Shown here: positions 24,804 to 37,484 of the stretch, one piece after another
Layout of the letters: each line of letters starts with the position of its first letter
Position numbering within the stretch: position 1 is the first letter of the stretch
Assembly (NCBI GenBank): GCA_963422465.1
Contig: OY730169.1
Span: forward strand, 4,836,001-4,900,000
Origin: Lichina pygmaea
Lineage: Eukaryota; Ascomycota; Lichinomycetes; Lichinales; Lichinaceae
Direction of reading: 5' to 3'
DNA: 64,000 nt
Notes under the pieces: generated by a model
The model's input: only the letters and a program-made list of their open reading frames with translations
The model's database searches: none
Told to the model about the DNA's origin: nothing
Position numbers and translations under genes: made by a program

Positions 24804-26464
24804 CTACTGTCGAGGCAGACCGCCCTCCATGTTTGGCGTGGTCGTAATCCCCGGCCGGCGTGGCTTGCGTCGAACAAGTGAGCGTAGCTTGTCGACAAAT
24901 CCTTCGGCGGACTCGAGCGAGGAACGCCACGCTGCCTTCGTAGCGGAGCCCGAGGCGCAGGCGTAGATGATTCCGTTCCACAGCCCCTGCAAGGGCAGAA
25001 CGAGGCAGGAAAGGAAGTTCAACGCAAAGTTCGATCGGGTCGGAAAGGCCGTCTGATGGATTCGATTGATGCTCGGGACGCCCTGTTCACCCCCCACCGG
25101 CGCCGACTCAGCGGGACGAGCGTGGACAGGATCGTGCGCCTCGATGACGACGGAAGGTCCCCACAACAGATCCCCGTGTCGTGGCCGAAGCGGACCGATG
25201 CCGGAGCGAGATGGACGGGAGCGTAAGGTAGCGAGATCGTGCGGAAGGCTTACCCAGGTGATTATCAACGACAAAAAGAACAAAAACGCGATCTTCGCGT
25301 AGGCGACAGCGGCGTCGGTCTGAACGCTTTCGGCGGACTTTCTGCCGCCGGAGATGACGACCGAGTGACTTCGTTTCGATCGGTACGGGGAAGCTTCGTG
25401 ATGGACGACATCGGCTTCGAGCCCATCCGTCAAGTCCGTCGCCAGTATGTCGTCGTGCTGAACCCGAATGTCGATCTCCTTGATGGCGACGACGGCCTGG
25501 CTGCCGGACTTGGAGACGGAGGAGGAGACCGAGCGGGCGAGCGATCGGAGTTCGCGCTGGGCCTTGTACACCTTGATCCCAACAGCCAGATAGATCGCCA
25601 GCGTGCCGGCGGCCGAAAGCCTGGTACGGGGAGACAGTCGGCACAGAGCTCCGGCGCGAGGGAAGACGCGGCTGGGTTGCTACTTACCAGATCAAGCCGT
25701 AACAGGTGCCGAAGCGTAGATCGGGCCACTCGGCGGTAACCCAGCACCACACCTGAACCGGCATGCCTCAGAGAGCGTCCGCAACCGAGCGGTGGCCGAT
25801 TCGGAAAGATGAAAACATGAAGAGTGGCGAGCGAGGGGCGAGAACGTGAGGGAGGGGAGGGGGAGACTCCGTGGCAGGGGCAGAGGGAGGCAGGCGGGGG
25901 CAGAGACGGACTTACCACGGCATTCCCATATATTCTTCCGCGGCTATCGCTCCGGACGAAGCAGTACGAAAGACCTAGGGCGACGGGGACGCCGTAGCAG
26001 AGGACGAAGTAGCGCCACTCGAGCCTCCCGAGCTGCTCGGCCGAGTACTTTCTGAATATGACGAGGTAGACGTTGAGCGCCATGGCGAAGGTCCAGTACA
26101 CATCGGCCGGGCAGAAGCTGGATCGGAAGCAAGAGCTCGATCAGCACGACCCTCGACCCATGACCCCTCACCGCTCGAGGGGGTCAGCAGCCAGCACGCC
26201 AACTCACGACTGCACGAAGAAGGCCTGTGCCTGGCAGAGGGCCGAATCGCCGCCGGCGCGAGGGCCGGCTTGCGATATGAGAGCCGGGATGTCAGTGATC
26301 AGGTTTCCCCAGGAGGCGAAGAAGACGAGGCGGTTGATGGGCCCGTTGAAGCCCCGGCAGAAGAGGAAGGTCCCAAGCGTGAAGATGGTGCCGGCGATGG
26401 AGAAGACGGACGACGTCCTCAAGGCGATCTCCATCGCACGGAGCTCTGCGTGGGAGAACGGCAT
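24804..26464 (-). CDS. Seven-helix G-protein-coupled receptor, cAMP-receptor (CAR)-like
   Basis: Five exons: 26464-26208, 26117-25916, 25752-25688, 25620-25254, 25082-24804; 389 residues. Membrane helices are visible in order: VFSIAGTIFTLGTFLF, LVFFASWGNLITDIPAL, a third after QAFFVQSFCPADVYWTFAM, a fourth in YFVLCYGVPVALGLSY, a fifth in LSAAGTLAIYLAVGIKVY, a sixth in IAFLFFLSLIITW, and a seventh in FALNFLSCLVLPLQGLWNG. The long loop 5-6 (about 90 residues, basic and Ser-rich) is where G proteins and arrestin-like kinases would act. This order and the short motifs fit the CAR-like receptors of filamentous fungi (GPR-1 to 3 type in Neurospora), which signal through heterotrimeric G proteins; the ligand is unknown. 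Introns are 67-171 nt, all in phase. Confidence 0.85.
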
Positions 26465-28317
26465 GGTCGAAGATGTCGGGCCAACGAACGCGCGCGGCCT
26501 TCTTGAGCGCGTACGAGGACAGAGAGAGGCGGAGGCCCGAGGTCGAGGTCGAGGTCGAGGTCGAGCACGCCGTTGGGCGTGGCTTGCGGTAATATAGGCG
26601 ATCTCCGACCGTGGCGGTCCGTGGCAGACTGTCGGCAACGAGGGCGGAGTAGAACGCTGTAGCACAGGCCGGGTCCGGCCTTGGGCACGGTCGTGAGGCC
26701 CTCATAGATTCGCCATCGAAAAACAAACCAGCCGGGGCTGGTGATGGAAGCAAGAAGGAAGGGACGACAGCACCTGCAGGAGCACAAAGCAGGGCAACAT
26801 GGTTCTACGACGCTGCGGAGCGGGGGACGACCGTCGTCGTACTCGTCAAGCTAGCTCGTCGCTCCTTCCACCTCCCGGCCTGGCCAGCGCGCCCAGGCGG
26901 GCCAAAGTGCCCAAGGCAACAAGCAGCACGGTCTCATGTCGCCGGTTGCTCCTTCCTCGCCTGGGTCAGGTCGGAGCTCGCGGCTGACGCAGTCGCTGAG
27001 TGGCTTGAGTCGGGAGGGTCACATCCTGGTCTGGACTGTGTGTACGACTGCACGGAGGTACTGTGTATGGCTGTTCCGACCTTCGAAGATGTCTCGTCTC
27101 GGCGCAAAGGCGCTACTTCCCCAAAAGGAAAGGAAGTGGGGAAGTAGCTGACTCGGCGTATTTACCGTAGTACGTAACGTACAACGTACAAGTAGCCAGA
27201 GCGCGCAAGTCCACGTCCAAGGTCAACGACCACATCGTCCACGTACCTTCTTGCACCGTACAGTACATACGTACTGTAGGTACTGTCGCGGAGGGGGATG
27301 AGATTGCCGCAGCATTGTACTACATACAATGCATATAGCGTCCTGGGCCACGTTGAGCCACGGTGGTCCCATGGACGTCGAACCGCCTCCTCGTATTGAT
27401 GGCATCGTCCACTGTACATTTCTGTACAGCGCGATGCTGTTCAGGAACGGTTACGTTGCCACGCCAGCTGAATGGTGTGGGGATTGGTGGTCTCATCACC
27501 AGCCCAACATCTGTTTCGAGCCCTGACTGGGACGGCGGGACCAGCATCTGTGACAAGGTTGAGAGCACCTTCAGCCCAGCTGCCAGCCGTCGGCGGGAGG
27601 AGAGACGGCACGGTCGGAAGGAGATGCCGTTCTGCGTGGAATATCAGCCTCAGCCTCGGTCAGACGACCGGCTGCTCTGGGCACCACAGTACAGTACTGT
27701 ACCTCGTAGCTCTGTACGTAAGTACGGAAGGTACAGTACTGCACCCGTACGACGACAGATGTAGGGCCAACGCTATCTACAGTAGGCGTACTGTACGCTT
27801 ACGTACGGCTCGCGCGATAGACTGATATCGTAGGGCGAGCGTTTCACCGCAACTCTACCGGGCCGTCGAACATGAAACATCGACCCCGCGCTCAACAGCT
27901 CCGATGGAGGTGTCGTCTCCACCACGACGTTTGTTTTCATGTACGAGGCTTGCTGTGCTGCATCGTACCCACGGAGGGACTAGTTACTGGTACGTCTGTA
28001 CTGTCATTTGATGCTCCCTACGAGAACATACCGGTACGTACTCGTACTCTACGTAAAGCGCATCCACTGACGAATACAGATTGTAGCGCACCTGGCCTTG
28101 GCTGGCATTCTTGGCGTCTCCTTCTGATACCGAGTCCATTACACGGCACGATCGTGTCGGCATAGAGTCGTTGCATGCGTGGGCCGGCCCTTGCCGTGAG
28201 ACGACATGTCGTCAGTCAAGACGTACGAGTAGACACGTCCCTTCTCGAACAAGTGTCCTGGGACATGCGCTACGGTGGCCACGTGGGGAGAAAAGAGTTT
28301 CTGACGCGTCTTGCTAC
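26465..28317. other. Gene-free stretch upstream of the receptor gene
   Basis: Contains a short GGTCGA tandem run at about 26540-26565 just before the receptor start, and GTAC-rich tracts at 27165-27290 and 27690-27830. No gene supported. Confidence 0.45.
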
Positions 28318-29199
28318 GGCAGCCTATACCTACACTGCCGAAAAAACCCCCACACCCAAAAAATTTCCGCGAAGTCACGACCACACTGAATTCTCAGAAT
28401 CTGATTGCTCTACTCCTGGCTCGGTCAGTTGCTCTATATCTCCGTAACCATGTCATCAGTCAGGGCCTATGAGCACCAGCCCGAGCAAAACCAGGCGCTG
28501 CAGCAGTAGCAGCAGCAGCATGAGGGCTGGTCCAAGCCCCCACACAAGTGCCAGCATGAGCAGCAGCATGAACCCCAGCATGAGTGCCAGCACAAGTGAC
28601 AGCATGAGCGCACGCAGCAGTTGTAGCAGTGTGAGTAACAGCTACAACAGTGCTAACAAGAGCAGCAGTGTGGCAGGGAGAGAGAAGAAGGCAGTCCTCT
28701 GGGCCCTAGGAGGCACTACTAGGTAGATGCGTAGATTGATCGCTGAGGATCCTAATACTCAGCGAGAGATCTGCTAAGTAGGAGCTGCTGAGCTAAGCAG
28801 CTGACTAAGCGCAGTCAGGTGACGTGGGGGGCTCGGTCGTTTCGGGCTGGCGCTTATGCTGCTACTGCTGCTGCAGCTCCTAGTCATACTCACATGAGGG
28901 CTCAGGCTGGCATTTGAGTTGGTATTTGTACTGCTGCTGCTGCTACTACTGCAGCTCCTGGTTGTGCTCGGGCGGGTGCTGGGGCTGGTGCTGCTGCTGC
29001 TGCAGCTCCTGGTCGTGCTCGGGCGAGTGCTCAGGCTGGTGTTTATAGGCCCTGACTGATGACATAGTTACGGAGATATAGAGCAACTGACTGAGCCAGG
29101 AGTAGAGCGATCAAATTTTCAGGATTTGGTGCGGTCGTGATTTCACGAAATTTTTTTGGGTGTGGGGGTTTTTTCCGCAGTGCAAAGGTATAGGCTGCC
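28318..29199. mobile_element. Foldback element with CAG/CTG-rich tandem repeats
   Basis: About 880 bp. The ends are inverted copies starting GGCAGCCTATACCT (left) and ending AGGTATAGGCTGCC (right). The arms match for about 190-200 bp, including the shared word AACCCCCACACCC and CTACTCCTGGCTC, then grade into CAG-rich sequence. The right arm holds at least three tandem variants of a unit ending in CCAGGAGCTGCAG; the left arm has a parallel run of AGCATGAG-type units. Read in one frame both arms give a His/Gln-rich low-complexity peptide. I see no transposase, so it is non-autonomous. No target-site duplication of 2-9 bp was convincing. Confidence 0.7.
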
Positions 29200-32100
29200 T
29201 GTTGACCTGGGGGGTGGGAGAGACCAGTCCTCGTTCGCTGCCAGAGCCGAGGTCACGTGAGAAGAGAATTTTTCTGTATATTAGACTGCTAGATCACGAC
29301 ACAGAGAATCAACGCGCTGGGAGCCTCTTCCGTACGACGCCGACGCCGTACGCTGACCAGTCGCCTGGCCGCTCAACAGTCATGAGCTTGGAATCGTACA
29401 CCGCTTGACCTTTTGATTTGAATTGTAGCAGCCTTCGACACCGCCGTATCTTACCCTGCTGGGGAATGCTGTACGGTACCCATAACGCTTTCAACCACGA
29501 ACTGGACAACTCCTGAGATGACGACAATGCTGATACATGAAAGGTTAGTCTCTGCTTAAAGACTTAAGAGGCACAGTCTCCTTTGATCTCTGACAACAAG
29601 ACTCAGGTGGAAGCTTTCGCGCCAGCCTTTAGATAATACTGGCAGAACTTTCGCTCTATTCTCCGAGTCCTGCGAGGTTTACCCGAGAGGAACGTAGCTA
29701 CTTTTACTCACGACTTGAGAGATATAATTTCACATGTACCCTCGACTTGGTGAGGATTGCAGGATGGTGAGGACAAGACATAAGACTTGTTGGCACAGCT
29801 ACGAAGCATCGACCTGACGATGGAGGGGGGGGGGAAAGATGTCCGTTGAAGCCCTTGGGGACTCGAAGCCTATAAGAGCCTCGCTTACTAGCCCTCCTGA
29901 CTAAGCTACCCTGGGCCTAGCCCGCGATCCTTAACGCATGTTCCAGTCGCCATGTTGAGCATACGAGTAAGAGATCTGATAAGATTGCTGGCCTGAAGTG
30001 GTCATGCATTGCACATCCAATAAAACATCAACGAGGCTCATCAGCTGTGGTCGGTACAGGTCTGATCAGAGCTGTAGGCTGTCAAGACCCTGTGGGCTGA
30101 TACTGTCGCTGATATCGTCAAGAGCCACGGTTTAGTCACCAACATGGATTACTTTGTGAAGTGATCGCGGTGTCTACTCCTACTCAGCTCCAACAGAATT
30201 ACAGTCCGAATCATGAAACTTCTCGCTACTTGTCGAAATCTCGTTCATGGTTGGTTGTACTCTCAGTCACCAGGAACATCTCTAGAACTGTTGGGTAGAG
30301 AAGACCGAGGGGCTCAACCATACAAGTGACGTGTTTTTATTGGTGTGTGGAACTAAGCGAGGGAGATTGGGCAGTTGGCGACATTGGCAACTCGCAGTTG
30401 TAGCTCTGCAGAGTTCAGCCCTAAGAGCACAAGACCAGCCCTACAGGGCTGATCGGCGATGGGTAGTTCCAGAGATCTGAGAGGATGTTGAGAAGTGATT
30501 GGGGAGTGTCGCAACCGCCGCGGCACACGATGCTAGGTCACCTTACTTGCTCACTCAGTTGGTTATTGTTAGGATTGCAACACTGCCAAGGTCCAATCTC
30601 GGGAAGGACACGGCGGGCTGCAGAATAGAGGCCGAATAGGGAACTGAACAGGGGTTGAATTCGTGTATGTAGCGAGTGCCATTTCCCTAAAGAAATTGAT
30701 AACGGCTCTTCCCTGCCTCCCAGCTCCAACAGTTATGGTAGGTCAGCAGATCGTCAGAGATTGATCTGCGAAACTCCCCACAGGCGCCCTACGAACCCAC
30801 CCCGGCCCAATCCCTTGTCTCTAGTACACTCTCCTGGGCCCCCAGGGATCTTCTCTTCTCCTGCTTGTCACACTGTCGTGTCGACTCTTGAGAGGTGCAG
30901 CCTGGGCCGAGCCTAACCAGCGCCCACCTCGGACTGCAGCGCTCTCACGGACTGCGTGGCAGACACCCACCAAATCCACCCCATCATCAAACATGGCATT
31001 GAGCCCGAGCCGGTGGAGGGCTGCAAACCGTCCAACAAGTACTGCGACTGTTTGTGTCCTCCCTCGAGAACTGAAGCTTGAACGTAGGTTGGAAGCCTTC
31101 AAAAGTAACAGACAGGTCGGATACGGTACGGTAATGTCCACGCACCTTTCCCACCTCCTCGGGAGAAGAGCAAGATCGTTCTGCAGGATCAAGAAAAGAA
31201 AGCGCTTCTTGGAACAAGCACGCCAAGAAGTGCGCGGTCAAGGAGACGGGGATTAGAAATGGTGGAGGAAGCCACCAGCATCGATCACAGAGGCCGAAGG
31301 AATGGGAAGGCGTGCTGTCCAGGACATGCTCGCAACATCAAAGCATCTGGATCCGCTTGCCCTACAGTTCAGGAGGATCTCGTGCCTCGATCTCGGTCTC
31401 AGATACCGTTGAGGAACAGCGGTATGCAGACGGAGTTGACAAGGCTACGGCATTGAGCCAGACGGTTGTCTTGCTCCACCGCCACGATTGCGAGACCTCG
31501 AGCTCCGATGAGATCTGAAACAACAGCAGCGGTAGCCACCAACCTTGGTAAACAATCACAACTCCGCTCCAACTTCAGAGACCATACGACACGTCAGTCC
31601 TACGGCTCGTGCACCAAGTCATATCGAGGTGGAACTTAGTCCGCATGCGGAGGGGCCGAAGAATCGCAAAGCAACTATGTGCGACCACGTCCCGCATAGC
31701 AACGTGGTCTTCATGCAACGGCTCGTGAAACCGGCGACTGAGATGTGTACTCCACCAACATATCAGGCTTGAGTTTCCATCCCGCTTGCCATGACGTATT
31801 TACATACGTACTGTAGTAGTAAGCCTATGGGATGATCTCTTGTATCAGGGATTTTTCCATTGGAGGTGGATCGGTCAAACCTCGATGCCCCTCCATTCGG
31901 GCTCTCATCAATTGGCCGGGCGTACGGTAAGTTGCAGGTGATAACCTACAGTACGATTGACCAACGGGCCTTCCCTCCAATCGAGAACCGATGTGTATTG
32001 CGGTTGTACGGTCCGTACTGTAATGCTTTCGTATGCGTACGAGTACTCGCCCGAGCTCTTTGTGATCGGACAACTGCTCCGGTATCCCCCTTTATGCCAG

Positions 32101-34176
32101 AGTAGCACGAGTACGTAGCGTGCTTCCGACAGCCCACGCTAATGCCACGCCACAGTACCTCCGTATTTTCGTACGTACAAAGTAGAGGGTCGGTGAGCAG
32201 AAGTGACGGAAAATCTTCGGTGCACCATACCTCCGCCTCCATTGTACGGAGTAGTACGGAGTGGCTACGCCTCGTACTACCCGCTTGAGACGCAGATCTA
32301 GTCTTGTTTGATCTTATCAAAAAGACCTGCCAAAGTATTTTGTACTGAAGATGTCCCATCATTTTTGCCCATTGACCTCGTATCACGTTACTCCAAAGAG
32401 AGGCCCCTACCCCCCCCCCTAACGTATTACCCCCCGCGCCTTCCCCACTCTGGTGGACATACCGCATCCCATGAGTTCCTCTGAAACACCCAAAACAACA
32501 AGGGGGAACAAGTAATTGCCGTACCGGTGCCATGGGGGGTAATACCCCCCCATGGCACGGGTACTCTTGAACAGTCGGAAACAGAGCCCCTGATCGAGTT
32601 CGCAGACAGCCCTCCGTTACCAACTTGATACGAGTACTGCTGACAGTCCCCACCCCTCTCAAAAAGCCACACGTAACATCATGCCAGAGGTTCTACCACG
32701 CGAGCTTAGAATTAGACATCTAGTGCAACTCCAGGAAATATCGCCGAGAAATACTGTAATATGCCTCCAAGAGTTACCGTACAGCACTTCCAGCCGGTTC
32801 CACTTCAAGATATTTATAGACGTAATCATGTACATACGTACTTCCTAACAGAGGTAGATACGTACGTATGTACCGGACTGTGCCTCGCACGTACTATACC
32901 TGCGGCCTTTGCGAGCCAGTAGGCGACTTCGAATGTGGAGAAGAGAGAATTCTAAAAGTCCCGTACGTACGTTGCGTATGTACTTACGTACATACGTACC
33001 GATCGGGAGGATCGGGAGCGTCGGCTCGGGACCGAGGCTCGGGACTGCAAGGCTCGGACCTGCATGGAAGAGAGAATCGATGGGCTGGACCAACCTCGCC
33101 CCTCGTCTGCGGGTTCAAGAGTTATCTTGGGCCTTCTTCGAGTTGCGTTATAAGCCACATTCAGCAAAAATTGCCGGGCACCAGCCAGGGCGCGCTGTTG
33201 TCCGACCGGTCATCCTAGGTCATCTCCGGATGTCGACAGCTTCGTCGAGAAGGAGTTGGACTACCTGCTCTGTTGTGCGTGAAGCACTACAGAAGACAAC
33301 TCGAGAAGGCCGGACACCGCTCTTTCTTTACCCAGCACCGCCCAATACCTCTGTACGAGGAGTGCTGCGTTACCACGTTACATACTGTACGTACAGTACT
33401 CCGTACATACGTACTGTATGTACGTAGGTTTTCGCAACACATTGGCTAAACGGGGCTTGAAATGCGGCTAAAGACGGTCCTGAACGTCCTGCAGATGTGA
33501 AGTCCAACGCTGCTGATCTTCTGGAGCTTCTTGGTACCGGTAGCGTGTTTCTTACTTCCATGTGATGCTTAAAGGAGTTATGACATGTGTCAAATTCAAC
33601 GGATACCCAGGTTTACGTCGGGTGGCTCAGCAAGGCGTATGTACCCGCCTAAGCGAGGGGGGCACTGAAGGTCATGGGAGTAGGAACCCGTGCGTAGAAG
33701 GGGCACTGAGGGGAAGCGCACGGATTGGCCACGGTGAGGGTCCGTATCGTGAAACTCAAGCAACAGAGTCCGTCGCGGTCATCGAATTCGGACGGGAGAG
33801 GCCGGCGATCAGCAGAAGCTGTGGCCCTACCGTGAAGTGATCAGCCTCGCAAGCGACGACTGAGACATGGAACCGGTCGATTTGTCCGCCCGAGAGTACG
33901 AGGTCGGAGCCCAGAGATTCCTGGGAGTAAAGGAGCGGTCGGTACTTGTCGGTTCTCAGTATATATTGATGTTTCCCAAGAGAGTATGCTCTTGGAAAAA
34001 GTCCTTGAGTCGTTTATGTAGCTGCAGCTGCTGTACGGTACGCCTGGAGATTTGTGAGCGCCGACCTCGTCCTACAAGCCGCCACCTTCTGCGTCCCACA
34101 CGTTAAATATGGGCCCTCTTCTTTCAGGCAGCGGCGAACATGTTCGGGCGGACGAACGCCAAACTCTCCCCTCGCG
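29200..34176. other. Gene-poor island with repeat fragments
   Basis: Almost 5 kb without a supportable gene. Recognisable pieces: a terminus like that of the 37-39 kb miniature elements at 32067-32098 (CGGACAACTGCTCCGGTAT..), a subterminal piece of the same family at about 33617-33665, a hairpin at 32521-32564, and GTAC-rich tracts at 32160-32280, 32830-33000 and 33380-33430. Frames in this stretch are short and without domains. Confidence 0.45.
32521..32564. repeat. Near-perfect 44-bp palindrome carrying GGCACGGGTA
   Basis: The left half GTACCGGTGCCATGGGGGGT pairs with the right half, which ends CATGGCACGGGTAC; only a few positions mismatch around a centre of TAATA. The right half contains GGCACGGGTA (32554-32563). 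The hairpin could be cruciform-prone or the tip of a small element. Confidence 0.7.
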
Positions 34177-35342
34177 ATGGCCCACAGGCTCGAGAGGACA
34201 TCAATACTGTCCCTTCTACGACTGGCGATCATCACGGCGTGCCTGTCTTCTGTTTGGGCGGCCCCGCGAGAACCCGGGGCTGTCTCAGGGAGTACCGCCT
34301 CCATACAAGGCGCGCCAGATGTCTCTCAAGAGCGCCGAGGCCCTGACAGCAAAAGAGCTGCCGCGATGGTTTCCATTCTGGCAATAGGGTCCGCGGCTCT
34401 CGTTGGCAACCGCCTCTTCGGAGGCGTTAGACCGAGTGGGCCGAATGGTGCATTTACTATCGCGGATCATGAGCTGCTCTACCAACGGTCAAAACCGGCC
34501 AAACGCAAGAGGTTCATCAAGGCCCTAACGCGAGAGCTGATGGATACGGAAGGAGCGCAGTTCGAAGTTGCACGTTGTATCGCTGTGGGTGCACGGTATC
34601 TCTCTTCTCCTCCTTGTCGTTGCTGACGGAAGGCATGTATCCTTCTGTTCCGTAGTCCAAAACCTACCCTGAAAGAGGATGGGCGCTCCCGGACTGGGGC
34701 GAGGAAGCCGATTTGCAGCGCAGGTTCGAATGTGAACAGGAGCTCAGCCGGCTGAGGGACGGCAAGCCCTATGAAGAAGCCAGAGCTCAGTACAGTAGCG
34801 AAAGCCTTGCGGAACGCCGGGCTACCGCTGGAGCTTATGCAAAGCTTCTCGTTGAGTTGGGAATAGAACCAGAAGTTGCGCGCTGTTACGCGGTACGTAA
34901 ACGTCCACTCGCCTCTCACCTCCATCCTGACGCCAGCCCCCAAACTTCCCTTCCTCTCACTCCGGGATGTCGAGTCTCTGATGGCATTCTCCAATTTCTC
35001 CTGCAGAAACTACTCTATCCGCTAGAGCCCGATGCCGAGTTGCCGCGGGCTGGGCCAGCATCATTTCGCACATGGCTTGGCCAATGCGAGGAGTTGCATG
35101 GCGTCCCGGCACGACGCCTTTCCAACGAACCCGATCGTGAAAGACGACCTATGATGCACCTCACATCACTGAAATCAGGTCTTCGGACTCTTCAGGAATC
35201 CCCGGGAGCGGTATATCAGTCGTTCAAAAGCAATCTTATTGGAAAGAGTCAGAGCTCTAGCCGTCGTGTACCAAGCCGCGGCCTTGATCATGGTTCTGGT
35301 ATCCCCCCGTTCAGAGCGCCAATTGCGATCCGTCTTCGATAA
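34177..35342 (+). CDS. Candidate secreted protein with repeated exon ends (unknown family)
   Basis: Three-exon model: 34177-34584, 34656-34892, 35007-35342; 326 residues. A signal peptide is clear (hydrophobic core ILSLLRLAIITACLSSVWA, then AP). Exons 1 and 2 both end in nearly the same sequence (FEVARCIA and PEVARCYA) at phase 0, preceded in each by a short helix rich in Leu/Lys/Ala (IKALTRELMDTEGA and AGAYAKLLVELGIE). Exon 2 is strongly charged (WALPDWGEEADLQRRFECEQ). Exon 3 begins KLLYPLEPDAELPR. The second intron (114 nt) is open and a multiple of three, so retention is possible. I know no family with these features. Signal peptide, small size, Cys at repeat ends and position inside a repeat island resemble effector-type genes, but this is inference. 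The 3' end of exon 3 is least certain. Confidence 0.5.
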
Positions 35343-35932
35343 GAGGAGATCCACGAATCGGATCCTGCCACCCTCAGGGCTCCAAACTCGGGTGTTCGAA
35401 ATGGGCAGGTTCTCCTGACATCGGGGGAGCCCAGCCGCTGATGAGAAATGACTGACAGCATCCACCTTGGTCCTCCCCAAACGGACAGTTGCGGGGGCGA
35501 AGAAGGGCCCGCTCCCGAGGGCCACCCAAGGGGCAGACCACGAGGTCGGAGAGCAGAAGAGTGCAGGCATACCGGAGCGGCCAGTACATGACATCAAAAA
35601 GGTCCTTTGTAGATAGACACGACATTGGTTGGACAAGCAAAAGTTGTGAGAGAATCCACGCACTGATCGCTTGCGTATCATATTCTTGCAGTCATGTTTC
35701 TTAATCTTGTACCGTATCTTGGATGCAGCCATCCAGTTGGAAAAAGTCACGGTGAGTAAGGTACCGATAAAGAAGCAACTGTAGAGTAGTCGTGATGTGT
35801 CACAGCACAGCTACAGCATCTATAGCCATGGCACACACATGTACGACGTACACAAGACACATGAATCCTTACGAGACTGGACTAGAAGGAAGAATTTAGC
35901 TCGAAAGAGTTTAATCTTTGCGGCTGTGTGAT
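35343..35932. other. Short gene-free flank
   Basis: No gene or repeat recognised between the secreted-protein gene and the next inverted-repeat element. Confidence 0.4.
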
Positions 35933-36157
35933 TGCTGGAGCTACAAGGCAATGGCCTGCTCTGAGCGGGGAGAAGATTATGATCATTGACGCCCTCTCGG
36001 ACCCGAGGGCTACATGGCCCCCTATCCAGCTGACTAACACTACGGTACGGTACCGGTACTGACTAAGCCAGCCTCAGCCCTGTGGCCGCAACAGTGATCT
36101 ACAGTCGTACGCCACTCCAGCCCTACCGTAACTTAGCGGCTAAGGTGGAGAAGAAAG

Positions 36158-36201
<44 letters not shown>

Positions 36202-36786
36202 GAGTGGTTGTGGTTCCACTGCTTATGCTTCGTCACTGTTCCCTCGGATGGTTGGCGTACAGTATACTCGTACAGTAGTAGTGTTCTGAGCATCTAGCGA
36301 GCATCGTCGAGGTACCAAGTTCCATGTACGGCAAGGTACGGTCCCTCCAGTGCTAGCACGCTCTGGCCTGATCTTCTGCGCCTGTCGGAGGATCCAATAA
36401 TTCTGCAAACTATATGAACTTGCCTATGTAGAAGCTACAAGTACGGCAATGAGTCGGCCGACTTGACAAGAAGGGAGTGGTCAACAGAGCAAGGAAGCAG
36501 AAGCTAGAAGCCTCTTTGTAGATAGCTGGAAGCTGCCTACTAGCCAGCCATCCCCCATGTTCTACAGTCCCGTGGGAGGATAGTGCTGGCTAGGCACTGC
36601 ACAGGGAGGGTTTTCACCTTAGCTGGCCTAAGTTTTTAGGGTGTTGCGACCGCAGGGCTGAGCCCGGCTTAGTCAGTAGTGTTAGTCAGCTGGATAGGGG
36701 GCCATATAGCCCTCGGGTCCGAGAGGGCATCAATGATCATCATCTTTTCCCCGCTCAGAGCAGGCCATTGCCTTGTAGCTCCAGCA
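35933..36786. mobile_element. Non-autonomous element with terminal inverted repeats of about 170-200 bp
   Basis: The ends are inverted copies starting TGCTGGAGCTACAAGGCAAT (35933) and ending at 36786. The match includes TGGCCTGCTCTGAGCGGGG, CCCTCTCGGACCCGAGGGCT and CCAGCTGACTAACACTAC. The left arm has a 16-bp insert (36044-36059) missing from the right arm. The inner part holds a (CAT)14 run and no coding sequence. No clear target-site duplication. A (TTG)n tract lies just outside at 36841-36877. Confidence 0.75.
36159..36200. repeat. (CAT)n microsatellite
   Basis: About 14 units of CAT in an uninterrupted run inside the 35.9-36.8 kb element. Confidence 0.95.
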
Positions 36787-36840
36787 TAGGGGTTTCCTTG
36801 ATCGATTCTTGAGGCACAGCAGAAGGAGACGATGATGTTT

Positions 36841-36845
36841 GTTGC

Positions 36846-36876
<31 letters not shown>

Positions 36877-36877
36877 G
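36841..36877. repeat. (GTT)n microsatellite
   Basis: About 12 GTT units, one of them changed to GCT, next to the right end of the inverted-repeat element. Confidence 0.9.
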
Positions 36878-37484
36878 AAGAGAACTAGCTAGGGTTTCGG
36901 CGACCGTCCCAAATACATGGGGCAAGAGCAAACATGACAGTGCTTGGGGCTTCGGGCTCCACACCCACAACGTCCAACATCCAACATCCAACATTCTTTA
37001 CCCCAGTATAGCCTAGATCTTTAGTACTAGAATGGAGTAGGAATACCAACACCAGTACCAACAGTAGCCGGGTCTCTCGCTCGTACGTATGTACGTAACG
37101 TAGTTCCTCTCCAGTTCAATCAGCTTGTTCATGCATGAAAGCGATAAGTTTCAAACAAGGGTCCGCCTAGGTCTGACCCTGTTAGAGAGATTACGAGTAG
37201 ACCCTACCAGTGCAGAGGTTTCATACCAATAGGAGTCAGAGCGGACAATTGCTCCGGTACCCCCCATTATGCACGATTCTATCTTCCATGCCCCCATCTT
37301 TCTCTATGCCCCCCTCGCTTAGAGGGGTACCTCTCAATTTGTGGTAGTCACACGTCAGATTAAGCACTCCCAAACTTTTGCGGCATCGGCCCCCAACCGC
37401 CCAACTCCATACTGCCGATGAAGTCTCCACACCCCCAAAAATGCGAAATATGACATCAAAAATGAGATACGACTTGTAGGACGT

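Noticed and set aside
28490-29060. Apparent short direct repeats that could suggest a CRISPR or minisatellite
   Set aside because: They are degenerate CAG-rich tandem units inside a eukaryotic foldback element, without regular spacers.
29870-29950. tRNA-like sequence on the minus strand (A-box-like TAGCTTAGTCAGG and B-box-like GCTTCGAGTCC)
   Set aside because: The T-stem and acceptor stem do not pair, the anticodon loop lacks the invariant T33, and spacing is too short; at most a decayed tRNA relic.
30888-31256. Possible small gene on the plus strand
   Set aside because: Overlapped by equally long frames on the other strand, no domain, no intron signals that extend it.
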